The notes under the pieces: model-generated
Databases searched by the model: none
The model's input: only the letters and a program-made list of their open reading frames with translations
What the model was told of the DNA's origin: nothing
Shown: piece after piece, positions 10,376 through 21,167 of the stretch
How the letters are laid out: every line of letters begins with the position of its first letter
Numbering within the stretch: the stretch's first letter is position 1
Position numbers and translations under genes: made by a program
Origin: Coprinellus micaceus
Taxonomy: Eukaryota > Basidiomycota > Agaricomycetes > Agaricales > Psathyrellaceae
DNA: 64,000 bases
NCBI GenBank assembly: GCA_951394405.1
Contig: OX596334.1
Location: 1,984,001-2,048,000, forward strand
Direction of reading: 5' to 3'

Positions 10376-11807
10376 GCAGCGACAGCCGGTGACTTGACTT
10401 GGGCTATTGCGCTCTTGTTGTCCATTAACATCGGGAATGGAGCAGGCCAGGGAAAGCCGCAGAACAATAGAAGCGCGTGGATTGCCAAGCCCTCTTGTAC
10501 GCTAAATCAGGCTTAATCAGAAGGTAGGTAAGACCGCGAAAAGAAACGGATTTGCAAGCGAACTTACCCTGGAGGCGATACAGATCGGTTCGTGTGGGTT
10601 TAAGCTAGAGGAATAGTAAAATCACGAAAAAGGGCGAATTACAAGCAGACTTACCCATTCAAGAAGAAGGTGGATAATCTCTTGGAGTCGCTTGTCGAAA
10701 TTGTGGTCTTGTGGGCGGCTAAGCTCCCGAGCCGTTGATTCATAGTACGTGAATTGCTCGTCCTTCCGCTCCAACACAAAGAAAATGAAGTAGAGTCCGT
10801 CCGAAAGACAAAAGCGGACAGTGTCTAGTCTATCGAGACCATGAAACGCCGACCATTCAGAACAGAACTGTGGAACTCACTTTGCGTTTGACGCAATGCT
10901 CATTGCCTGCGTGACAGCTTCCGGAACGAATTGCCATAAGCGCATGTCCAGCCGACGCTTAGCTTCTACCAGAAAGATGTGGCCAGCCGCAATCTGGTAC
11001 ACATATTTGATATTGGCACCCACACCCGCAAGGCGGCCTGGAAACCGAAAAGTGAGCGGAGCAGGGGAACTGCCAGCGAAACGAAATACCTCTATTCTCG
11101 CCATTTGGGTCCTTCTCGTACTCGATGACACCATAGTCAACACTCCCGCCGAACGACACCTGAAATCTGTCCTTCGTGAAGAGAGCATCCTCAAGTTTCA
11201 TTTCAGGGATGATGACGAGGTCCCGATTGGGAGACAGTATCGAAACGAATTCTCCCAGTGACAAGAGAATGGCATCAAGGACCATCCGTGCCCCATGCTC
11301 ATACTGTTCCGGTGCTATGATCAGCGACGTTTCAAGGAAGATTGACAGGCAGGTGCTTACGTCCATATTAACGCGGAGATAGATCTTTCGCAGTCGAGAA
11401 CGAAGGTCTTTCAGCTCCTCATCTCCAACATCCCCCCATTTTCTTTCTTCCACCAACTGGGCAACCTTGCTGGCGTCGAGGACGAGTCCCCCTGCTTTGA
11501 CACCCAGGCCGTTGAGATCACCCTCTGTGGCATCAGAGAATGTCACTGTCTTGGGTGAAAATGAGGAAGCATAAATGCATAATGGTCAAGAAATTTTAAT
11601 ACGCACAACTCGCTTGGACTCTTTCAGAATACGATGCAATTTCTCAACATGTTCCATAACCACCGCCAATTCCTCCTCCGTTTCAGCGATTCTGTGGAGC
11701 TCGTCCTGTAGATCTTCCAGGGAGCTCGTCAGTTTTCTCATCTTGGAAATGTCAACTGGAGAATCTTGGAGACTGCGAGAACGCTTGTGGGTCTGGGTTC
11801 TAGACAT
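10315..11807 (-). CDS. PD-(D/E)XK nuclease-like protein with N-terminal coiled coil
   Basis: Six exons can be joined in frame: 11807-11607, 11549-11090, 11037-10881, 10829-10655, 10604-10568 and 10493-10315, giving about 402 residues. Residues ~25-65 form an acidic coiled coil (LEDLQDELHRIAETEEELAV). The central part contains GGSVDYGVIEYE, then VYQIAAGHIFLVEAKRR, then RLWQFVPEAVTQAM. Asp, Glu-x-Lys and a downstream Gln in this order are the signature of a PD-(D/E)XK nuclease core. The next strands read VRFCLSDGLYFIFFVLER. Comparable single-domain proteins are scattered through Agaricomycete genomes, but I cannot name the family. The last exon is uncertain: an alternative acceptor (TTTAG) ends the protein at 10425 instead. 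The nuclease assignment is inference from motifs only. The gene is bracketed by direct repeats and sits behind a NACHT gene on the same strand. Confidence 0.6.
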
Positions 11808-11886
11808 GATGGTGGAGGAGGATGTGGGCAATGTGCATTATGGAAATCGCATGTTGTTTGGTTCTGATCCCGAGTCTGAGATCTGA

Positions 11887-12105
11887 GGGTGCGGCGACGG
11901 GAATGAGCTCAGTCCCGCACAACGGACCGACCGAAGAAGCAACGATGACGTATGCCAGGGGCGCGCGAATGCTTGGGCTCAATAAGGGAACCCGCTGACT
12001 GATGTCGATTCATGACTGGCCTGTGCAAGCCCTGAGATCTGAGAGGGACATCCAGAAAGCATGCTGGAGACGCCAAAACTAAGAACTAGACAAACCAGTA
12101 CTCCC
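11887..12105 (-). repeat. Direct repeat, copy B (between NACHT and nuclease-like genes)
   Basis: Same sequence family as 10137-10375. It lies between the stop of the NACHT gene (12190) and the start of the nuclease-like gene (11807). On the minus strand it translates in part to a hydrophobic end, LVLSFGVSSMLSGCPSQ, resembling the predicted C-terminus of the nuclease-like protein (LVLVFDVSGSLSGRPSQ). It may therefore be the 3' remnant of a related gene copy. Confidence 0.75.
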
Positions 12106-12189
12106 AGGAAGTAGAACGAGGAGTATTGGAACAGAATCGTTTGGTGCCAGTGTGCGACTAAGGATGGGTTCGTGGATAATATGGTAGTC

Positions 12190-14194
12190 CTAGGCAGGAC
12201 GTAATGGGTAGGAATCCCTCTGGTTTGGGACATATGGGATTCGCTTCCACCTGTCCTGGAGCACCTCCGACATTGTGGGGAGGCGCCAAGTTCTCAACGG
12301 GTCGGTTTTACAGCATTTCAGGATGCCCCTCCGCCATAACTTGCAAGCAGGGAGGCAGCGATACCAATTGCACTGGCAGCCCGACATACGGCAATTACCG
12401 TTAGTTAGACGCTATTTGAAAAGCTTAATTTCATAGGGCTCACCTCCATATGTACAGTAGCATACATTATTAAAATGTCGGATTCGTGTCCGTAGTACGA
12501 AAGCCGGCCGAACCACCAGCTAACGTCACCCTCCTCGTAACCTCGATGGTGGTCGAAGAATAGGGAGAGTGAATCACAAAAGTGTTCGCGAAAACGAGCG
12601 TCTATGCTGGAGTCTGTTATTCGTCCTTGAGTGCCCTTGTTTGCCCTGGATAAGTACGAGAATCGACAAAAACATACGGGACCTGGGCCTACTTTTCAAA
12701 ACATGATACTGTCGGTCCATATGGAACCGGGTGATCTCTTCGTCGCTCGCGTGGAGCGTGGCACTCCGGCTAGGGTCCCCGAGGAAGTCGAGAAGCAATT
12801 TGTGGTAAAAGTGAAACGTGAAGTTCCCCTCTCTGGTGACGAGCCCAACCAAGGACCTTAAGCTTTCCAATAAATATTCCATCTCTCCCGGATACGCCTC
12901 CAGCAGTCGTTTCTTGTACCAGTCGTGGTTGATTTGGAAGTAGTCTATGGTGCGGAGCCACTTTGCGCTGAGGGGCGGGTTGGGACTCGTTTCGAGGATC
13001 CCGGTGTAGAGCGCATCCAATGCTGCGAAAGGTTTGGAGTCGTCGAAGGAGCGCCATTGCAGAATGCGTTGGAGTTGCTCGTAAGGGGGACGAATAGGAT
13101 CTTGGACGAACCGAAGAGCTGTGGAAACGTAGACAAACTGCCCTGAGGCTCCTTGGGCGAGAAGTTTTGGGACATTGTCTGCAAACCAATCGTCTTGCAA
13201 CCCCCGATCTCGGCCGACCTTCGCCAACGATGCCCGAGCAAACACCTCGATGTCTGCGTCTGGGTCATACTTGTCGTCGAGGAAGACCTGTTTGAAGGAT
13301 TGGATTGGAATGGAAGAGAAGAAACCACGCATGGCAGGTTCGGGTCGACTCGAAATGATGATGCGGAAGGGAAATGCCGGGTCTGAAGAGGCACGTCGCA
13401 AAACGGAAAGGATCTCCTGGTGGTCGTCGAACCTCCGGCGTTCATGTTCAACGTCGCCTTTCTTTGTCGCATCCGCACCGCATTCGTCCAAACCATCGAT
13501 GACTATGACCTTGGGCCATGCGCTTCGATCAGCCGCCGCTGGGTCGAGTTGGCGGAGCGGCTCGAGAATGAGAACATCGAGCTGGGTATCGAGGCGGCTC
13601 ATGAAAACCGAGGGGTCGTCCTCGATAGCGGCGAGTATCGCCCGTCGGAGGCCGGGAATAGACTTTAGTCGGAGGAGGTGATAGGCAATCGTTGGTATCA
13701 AGCACCCCTTCGCGCGCCGGTCAGGCCCACCAGAGATTGCGGAGAAGAAGAAACTGGCCGCCAACCATCCTCTGGCCAGACATTCGTCGCATATCGACCC
13801 CGCGATTGCCGTCTTGCCTGACCCGGCTGGTCCTGAAAGCCATAAAAGGGTCGTAGGGATGGTGTCGTGGTATCCACGGTCGATCCAGCTAAGGATGTCT
13901 TCCTGTACGGCCTTCCTCGTGTCTGGGTGGCACTTGGGCGCATCGGCTCCCCGCTCTGCGGAATCGTGGGCAGCACCGCCGGATATGTTCTCTTCCAGAC
14001 CTTGGGTAGTGGGCACCCGCTCGTTAGTATCGCGGCTGCTCGTGCCGAGTAACACAAGACGCACGGTCAAGAGGGAGCTTTGCAGATCCCCCGTAAAAGA
14101 CGTTACTGACGTGTGTCGTTCTGTAGTCGTTGTAGTCACGGGAGATAGTGTTGAAGGTCGCCTCTTGCATGAAGTGGTTATGCGGTGAGGGCAT
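12190..14194 (-). CDS. NACHT-domain P-loop NTPase, paralogue 1
   Basis: STAND-type NTPase of the fungal NLR-like class, which in other fungi serves in non-self recognition and regulated cell death. The first exon starts at 14194 with a short N-terminal motif (FMQEATFNTISRDYNDYRTT). The NACHT core shows HDSAERG, then KCHPDTR, Walker A GPAGSGKT, Walker B VIVIDGLDECG, and a sensor-like FRIIISSRPEP. A conserved helical region with HKLLLDFL follows. Two small 3' exons follow; the last ends with a Cys/Trp-rich tail containing WYRCLPACKLWRRGILK and stops at 12190. The same exon order and tail occur in the plus-strand paralogue at 29474-31471. No ankyrin, WD40 or TPR repeat domain was found. The boundary of exon 1 is not resolved, because phase and acceptor differ between the copies. 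A TATA-containing motif promoter lies 77-101 bp upstream. Confidence 0.8.
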
Positions 14195-14270
14195 GTTTAG
14201 TCGCGGGTTTGTGGCTGTTGGAAGGAACCTAGATGAAAGCTGTGGTCGGTGTGGGGTTCATGGCTGTGCT

Positions 14271-14295
14271 GCTTATATAATACGGGCGCCTAATT
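14271..14295 (-). promoter_or_regulatory. Motif plus TATA promoter of NACHT paralogue 1
   Basis: On the minus strand the order is AATTAGGCGCCCGTA, then TTATATAAG, then CAGCACAGCC, ending about 70 bp upstream of the ATG at 14194. The second NACHT gene has the same order of blocks (see 29367-29397). Confidence 0.6.
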
Positions 14296-14441
14296 GCACG
14301 ACGGCGAGTCCCTATCCGATGTAACATCGAGCCCAGGGCCCGGAGATCCTCGGCGCGGCGCAAGCCGAGGTGTAAAAATTATAATATCAAGCAACATACA
14401 TACGAATAAATTAAGAAACGCAAATCTCTGCAGAGGTATGC

Positions 14442-17331
14442 TCAATCCATAAACCCACCCTCGTCCCCATTCAAAATCAACGTCACGAAAAACCGCACGC
14501 TCTCCACCAGCACGTCCGCCTCTAGCCCTATCGTACCATCTCTCGTCAGCATTCTATCCTTTATCCTCTTAAACCCCAAAAACGCGGTAGAGTAAACCAG
14601 AACCAGAGACGGAAATTTAAAAGTTAAGGAGAACTCACATTCATCAACCGTATGCACCCCATTCCTCCTCGGATCCGGACTCGTCCCGCCAAAATGATGA
14701 TTATACCTGAAAATATGCTTCGACAGCTTCCAATAATACCGCGTATCGGTGTTGCCCGTCATCATCCCCGGGGCGACCAGTACATCCCTACTAACCTTCC
14801 TCCCCTGCTTCCTTACCTCTCCGTCATCATCATCGTACCCTTGCGCACCGCTCCTACCTTCCAGCGCAGCACGCCTCGAGGTTCTGTCGCGGTGCGCACG
14901 GTACGTGCCCTTAATCGTCCCAGCCAAGAGGTTCCACGGGCCGTCCCTGGGTGTGGTGGGCGTGAGCGGGGCGGGCTCGACCCCATGGGCGGTTGCGTTG
15001 AGGACGGTTAGGGTGTACGGGGAGGTGGCTTTACGCGTGCCGTGCGATGGACAGTTTGAGGGTGTGGTTTGTAGGAGGAGAAGGGGAAGAGGAACGCGTC
15101 AGTAAGCGGTGGGGCTATCAGAGGAAAGGGTGTGGGCTTACTTTCGTGTATGGTCCGGTTCCACGCGACAAAGTTAAGCCCATGCTTCTCCGCGAACGGC
15201 TTCAGCACCTTCTCATACCTATCCTGCACGTCCCCAAGCCGGCTATACACACACGCCCAATACAATTCAGCCGCCGTTCACATATATCCACGGCATGGAA
15301 CGCACCTAACAACACTAACCCGATGATTAACAACCCCCCACGCCCTCTCGGGTAACGCATTGCTCTTCACACCGCCCCTAACCACATCGACCGCCTGCGT
15401 CGTCGGCACGAGGCTCCGCACCAGCTCGTGCTCGCGGACGGGGGGGAGCTGGAGGGCCAGGTCGCGGAAGAGTTGGTAGCGGAGGAGACGGGCGAGGGTG
15501 TGGGAGAGGAGTGGGGAGGGGGTGGAAGAGAGGATGGGAGGGAGGATGTGGTGCGAGAGGAAGGGGATGGGGGTGTATGGGAGGATTGGGCGGAGGAAGG
15601 GGGGGATGAGGGAGGGAGCGAGGAGGTGCAGGGGGAGAGAGGGCAGGAGGCAGTGTGTGAGTGCGTATACGGGGTGTTTCTCCGTCTGTTATATCCAGCA
15701 GTCAGGCTTTTATTTGTTCACGTTCACTTTGAAGCCTAAGAGGAATGGACAACGTACGACTTTCATCTCAAACGGTTCGTTCTCCAACAACACCAACGCC
15801 TCAGCGAGTAACCCAATCGTCGTATGCCTCGGCGGGAAACTCGAGTGTCCCCCCGGGCCGTCGACTTCCACCCTCACATTATAGTTCCCCTTCTCCGTGA
15901 CACCCGGTATCGCTAGCGTCACTCCTCCCCCTCCCCCCTCCTCTCCATCGTCCAGTCGTCCGTCGTCGTCGTCGTCACCAACCTCACGCAGGTGAGAATC
16001 CGATACACTCCTCCCCCCACCGAACAAATCATAGAACCCCGCCCCCTCATCAACGATCATCCCCACCCCACCCTCACCCCACCGCCGCTCGATCTCGACC
16101 CCAAGCGCCGACGCGCCGTGGAAGCCCGAGGCTTCCTCGTCGAACCCGAACGCGAGGAGGAGCGTGCGCGCGGGAACGAAGACGCGCTGGGAGAGGAGGA
16201 GCTCGGTTGCTGAGCTGCATGCACGGTGGTGTTGAGTGAGGAGGTAGGTAGGTAGATGCTCCGGTCAGCCAAGTATGCTATTATTAAAAGGAAAGGAAAG
16301 GAAGGTGGGAAAGGAGGGAGGGGAGACGTACAGAATCGCGATAAGCTGGCTTTTATCGTCGCTCGCGCCCCTGCCCCAGATCTTCCTCCCGTCGTACGTC
16401 CCATCGTACGGCGGAAAGCGCCAGAGGGGGAGGGTGTCGTTGGGGACGGGTACGACGTCCTGGTGTGCGCAGAGCATGAGGGGTTTGAGGGAGGTGGAGG
16501 TGCCGGGCCAGGTGTAGAGGAGGGCGTGGTGGTTTATGAGGGTTAGGTTGAGGTGGGTGTTTGGGGGAGTTGGGTTCGGAGGCGAGCTTGAGGAGGGGGG
16601 AGAATCCGGGGAAGAGGGGGGACTTGAGGAAGAAGGAGAGGAGGACGCGTGGACGAGGGGAAAGCGCTCCCGGAGGTAGGCGCGGAAGTCGGGGAAGGGG
16701 GCGTAGGCGGGGTGGTGCGTGCTTGGTGGGGGTGTGTTGTCGAATGATTCGGTCCTGCGAGGGGAGGAGAGGGTTAGTGCGAGGGAGATGCGTTGTAGAT
16801 GCTGTGGTCGAGGGACGGTGAAGTAGGGGGGAGGACTCACCGGATCCTAACAGCACCTTGTAAACTCGCCACCACCTCCTCCCTAAAGTCATCGCTATCG
16901 ATCTTCCTCATAGCCTCCTCCCACAATGCCTTATGCTTCGTCGGGACCAACGAAGGCGGCTGCGTGCACTTGACGACATGGTCGTCTCTCCCCGGGCCCC
17001 CAAAAGGTGGCACACGTAACGGCAAGAACGTGGAGAGGGAAGGGAGAGAATCATAAGTTATAACCAAAATAGTGAGAAGCCAGAACCCAAGGGCGAAGCG
17101 CGACAGGACCGTCCAGTTGACGGCGAGTGAGGGGTTCCTCCACCATGGCCTTTGATTATCGCCCTCTGCGTTTGCGTTTGGTGATACAGCAGATGTAGGG
17201 GAGCTAATGGGGGTAGGGTACGGGCTCTTCATCTTGCTATCCTCGTCCCAAGTACCACCTATGGGTTGGTCGGGCTTGGGCTTGGGCTTGGATTCGGAGG
17301 GGGCGGGTTTGCTAGTGCCCGTGTCGGTCAT
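14442..17331 (-). CDS. CPS1-like: M20 metallopeptidase, vacuolar carboxypeptidase S family
   Basis: Zinc-dependent carboxypeptidase of the yeast Cps1 type, expected in the vacuole as a single-pass type II membrane protein. The N-terminus is Pro/Lys-rich and cytosolic. A membrane anchor spans about residues 78-98 (FALGFWLLTILVITYDSL). The metal-binding core is intact: CAHQDVVPV (His, then Asp), GRGASDDK, FGFDEEASG (catalytic and bridging Glu pair), GHSSFPPRHT, GGVKSNALPE and, near the end, DTRYYWKLSKHIFRY. Several introns interrupt it; exact boundaries are approximate. Odd features are a Ser/Pro-rich insertion before the catalytic core (SSSPSSSSPPSSPDSPP) and an Asp/Gly-rich insertion after the Glu pair. 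Neither is present in the second copy at 61321-63760, so the two are diverged paralogues. Confidence 0.85.
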
Positions 17332-17890
17332 GGTGTCTTAAGAGCTCGCGTACTGAGATAGAGAGAGTGGTACGAGAGGTTCCAATACGAGGACAAGGAC
17401 TAGAGGCCGCTGGGTATGGCCAGGCCCTATATGAGCGCGTAGAGCCCATTGTGTGAGACATGGATGGACCGTCGAGTCCTTTGTTCTGTTGAGTCGGGGA
17501 GTGGCCATCATGACAATGTGGTCTATGCGAGACAAGGCAGGTCATGGTTCAGCAATGGAACGCGTCCTCGATGAGCGTTCGGGGAAAAGGACGAGTTTGG
17601 GATCGAGGAAGTGATTGATGGCGGCATCGCGTTAGACGCCGTGCGAAACGTCCACTCAGGGGCAACTTAGCTGATGACGTCTCTCTGTCTCAACAACGCG
17701 TATCCCTGTTCTCATACACGAGCCAGCCAAGGCGACCCAGGCATCCAGCCAAGATCCGTCATTTTCGTCCACGTTGGATCCCGAGGATTGACACGAAATC
17801 ACACTTGAAACAACGCTAATCACTATAAATCCCTCTCTTCCATCGATAATCCATTTCTCTTTTATCCCCACACACTCTAAGAAATAGACA
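17332..17890. other. Divergent promoter region
   Basis: It separates the start of the carboxypeptidase gene (-) from that of the 1,067-residue protein (+). No coding segment or motif was recognised. Confidence 0.5.
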
Positions 17891-20800
17891 ATGCCCAACC
17901 AACTCCAACGCCGTCTCTCTGCGCGACGAGGCAGCATAACCGCGCCAGACCCGTACGGCGCCCACGCCAGCATCAACGACGCCCCCAACCGCACCTCCCA
18001 GTCCAAACTCACCATCGTCCGCGTCCTCTCCCCACCTCCTCCCTCCCCCAACGCCCCTCTCCCTCAATCCGACGCCCCTTCTTCCCCATCGGCCTCCTCA
18101 AACTCCTTCAATGTTGGCCTCAGCCACAGTCTCAGCTCCCGCCGCCGCCGACCCGGCAGCGTAACCAGCATCGGGAGCGGGGGAATAGGAGGCGCGAACA
18201 GCCCCCCATCCGCCGACTCTCCTCCACCCGGCCGCCTGAGCTTCGCGTTCTCCTCGTTCGGCCCCGCCGATGCGACTGGGGATCACCATCGATCAGGCTC
18301 AGGAAGCCCGTACCCCTCGTCGCCTACATCGTCCCCCCGCCTTCGCCCTGCGCCCGGGTCCCCGAGGCTCTCGGCTTCAGGTGGGAGTCATGGGCATGGG
18401 GGACACCACGGCGGGTATGTAGGAGGGCATCACGGAGCCCCAGGCAAACCCCGCTTGACGCCCGACCAACTCGTGGACCTCGCGAGGCAGGCGACGAACC
18501 CGCGCACCCTGGCACAGATCGCGTCACACACCGGGGCTCATAGTGCTGGGTCCTCGTCCCCCGGGTCGCCGGTCCTTCGACCGCACACCCCTACGGGCGG
18601 TGCAGTGGGTGTAGGGTCGCAGATCGCACCTGCGACGTTTACGCCACTCCCCGATGACATTTACCTGCCATTCATCGACCGCCCCGCAGAGGTAGCCGCG
18701 CTCATCTCAACCGTCCCCGACGCCAAGCTCTTCGCCCTTCTCTCCCAGACTCTCCCCAAAGAGTACACCGGGCCCGCATACGAAGCGGGCCTCTCTCCCC
18801 TACCCCCATCCACCCTCGAAACATCCGCATCCCCTCCCGCACTCTCCTCCTCCGTATCCACAACCTCCTCCTCCGCACCCCTTACCTCGCCGTCTCCCTT
18901 CGCAAACTTCCCCTCCAACGTCACCGACCCCACCGTCGTCCTGATCAAAACCCTCCCCCCGGACCCAGCGCTCTGGACGCACGCCCACCTCCTCACCCAC
19001 CTCACCGTCCTCGACCGCAACTACGCGCCCGACCCCGTCTGGGTCGCCGCCGCCCGCCGCTGCATCCGCACGCACAGTGAGTTAATCTGGGAGCGGGTGA
19101 AGGGGGGGTTGGGCGTCCCGCCTGAGCTGGACGCGGATTGGGACTTTAGCCAGGTGGGGTATCAGAGGGCGTTGGAGGTTAGTAGTAACGCTTTGTACGG
19201 CGACGGCCCTGATTTAGGGTGGACGATGACGGGTGAGGGGGCTATGAAGAGGCGGGGGAGTCAGAGGAAGGGGTCGAAGAGGGAGCGGACGGATAGTAGT
19301 GCGAGGATTGGGGAGCGGATGAGGAGGTTGAGGGCGGAGTTGAGGGAAGGGGCGCCGAAGCAGAGGTTGGGCGGGCCGAGGCAGGAGGATGAGAGTGCGT
19401 TGGATGATGATGACCACGATGAGGATGTGCAGGTTCCGCTGCATTTGGCGAAGCGGTGGGCGGGGTTGAATCAGGGTGGGGGGAGTGGGACGGCGACACC
19501 GACGAGGGAGCATCCGTACCGCGGGGACGCGGGTCAGGCTCAGCCTAGTACGACGACAACGAGTGCGTTTGCCCACCGGACCAAAACTGAAAGTGAAAGC
19601 GAAGCTGGTGGCGTTGGGGGTACGTCGACGAAGGACAGAAAGAGGATGGAAGGGGGCAGAAGTGCGAAGGAGGGTGTTCCTGCGTATGAGGTGGGTGGGG
19701 GCATGGTTATTGGGGAGTTTGAGATGGACGCGGCGGAGGGGGTGACGGGGACGGAGGTGAGGGTGCAGGTTACGAAGGCGAGTGGGGACGATGTCGGTGG
19801 GGCCACTGTTCAGAGCGTGGACCTTGGTGCGGGCGAGGATGAGGACCTAGACGTCGCTGCTTTAGATCGGGACGGCGCCTCCCCTTTAGACGAAGACGCC
19901 CCTGCCCTAGACGACGATGACGACGACGAGTCCTACTCGTCAGAAGAAGGCTCCGAAGCGGGGAGCTCCAGCGGGGGAATAGAGATCGAACCGATCCTCG
20001 CTCCGAGCGATTTGGGGCTGGGGTCGTCGAATGTACCCCCGCCATTGAGCCACGCGACGAAGGAACTCTTGGAGGCGGGTGTGGCGACGGACGTTCCGGC
20101 GGCGGAGGGGGTTGGGTTGGGGGATATTATGGAGGGGGAGGAGGAGGAGGATGAAGAGGGGGAGGAGAAGCCCGCGGCGAGTGCTCCAGCCCAAGATGCT
20201 GCGGCGCAGAAGGGAGAAAGTACCGAAGCGCCTAAGAGCGAGGAGGGTGAAGGACAGAAGGCGGAGGAGGACGAGGAGGGGGAGCTCATTGACCCGACGC
20301 TGATTCAGGGTCTGCGTATCTCGACCGGCCCAGTACACGCTGCGGGGTGGTACGGTGCGGGCGGAGGGCTATATGTCCCCCACCACGCTCATTCAGGGCA
20401 CCTCTCGCCGAACCTTACGGATAACCACAGCGTGGCGAGTCCCATGCCCATCGGGGACGGCGAGCAGCCTGAGTCTCGGACCTTCGCGGGAGGGGTAGTC
20501 GCCGCTGGAGGAGAACAGAACTTGAGTGCGAGTGTGGGGAGTTTGGGGAGTCAGACGAATATCATCTCACCGCCGCTGCAGAGGAGTCATTCGCGGACGA
20601 GCAGCTTTTCGAGTCTGAGCGGGGTGAGTATCGGCCCGTTCTCGAGGAGCGAGAGTAGCGGGACTTTGGCGAAGGATATGGGGATTCAGCATGGGCATTA
20701 TGCGACGGGGTACGGGCCTTCGTCTAGTCTAGGAAGTTCGGCGGCGGTGGTGGCGGTGGGGACGGCGGCGGTGCAGGGACCGGGGAGTAGTTATGGGAGC

Positions 20801-21167
20801 GATGCGGAGGGGTATGGGAGTGATTGGAGTGCGGGGGCTACGCAGGGGAGTGTTGCGGGTGGGAGGGGAGGAGCAGGGGGAGGGGGAGAGGAGCAGGTGG
20901 GGGATAGGAAGCCTGGGGAGCCGTTGTTTGTGAGTAACTTTGCGAGGTTGAATGGGTGTCCGACGTTGTCTGGGTGAGTGTACTTTCCTTCTCCATACTT
21001 TCTCTTTTATGATGTGTGTTGACGTGCAATGGGGGGCGAAATGTAGGCCGGGTAGTACACAGCAGAAGGGGAAGGGGGCGTACCAGCCGTCGAGGTTCAA
21101 GTCGAAGAGGGTGGCGAGGGAGGGTGTGCCGCTTGAGAAGATTCTGCATGGTGGGAGAAGTGTATGA
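17891..21167 (+). CDS. Large low-complexity protein of unknown function
   Basis: Two exons (17891-20973 and 21047-21167) give 1,067 residues. The second exon joins in phase at TLSG-PGSTQQKGKGAYQP and ends at HGGRSV. Residues 1-200 are Ser/Pro/Gly-rich and disordered (RRGSITAPDPYG, SSPSASSNS). A structured core lies at about residues 240-430: DDIYLPFIDRPAEVAALIST, then AKLFALLSQTLP, then ALWTHAHLLTHLTVLDRNY. It is followed by a Lys/Arg patch and very acidic tracts (DDDDDDESYSSEEGSEAG; EEEEDEEGEEK). The third codon position is extremely G/C-rich. No catalytic motif was identified and I do not recognise the family. The pattern suggests a nuclear or cytoplasmic scaffold or regulator. Start and exon structure are secure because the frame is open for over 3 kb. 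Confidence 0.85.

Noticed and set aside
11333..11360. A 46 bp intron in exon 2 of the nuclease-like gene (GTAAGC donor, CATAG acceptor)
   Set aside because: Removing it breaks the frame, while leaving it in keeps a continuous, protein-like reading frame.
12574..14139. The 521-codon minus-strand frame as the complete NACHT protein
   Set aside because: Its N-terminal part reads through an intron, since the homologous start exon begins at 14194, and its end lacks the conserved tail exon seen in the paralogue.
19214..20338. Long minus-strand and alternate-frame ORFs opposite the 1,067-residue protein
   Set aside because: They arise from the extremely G/C-biased codon use and low complexity of the real plus-strand gene.
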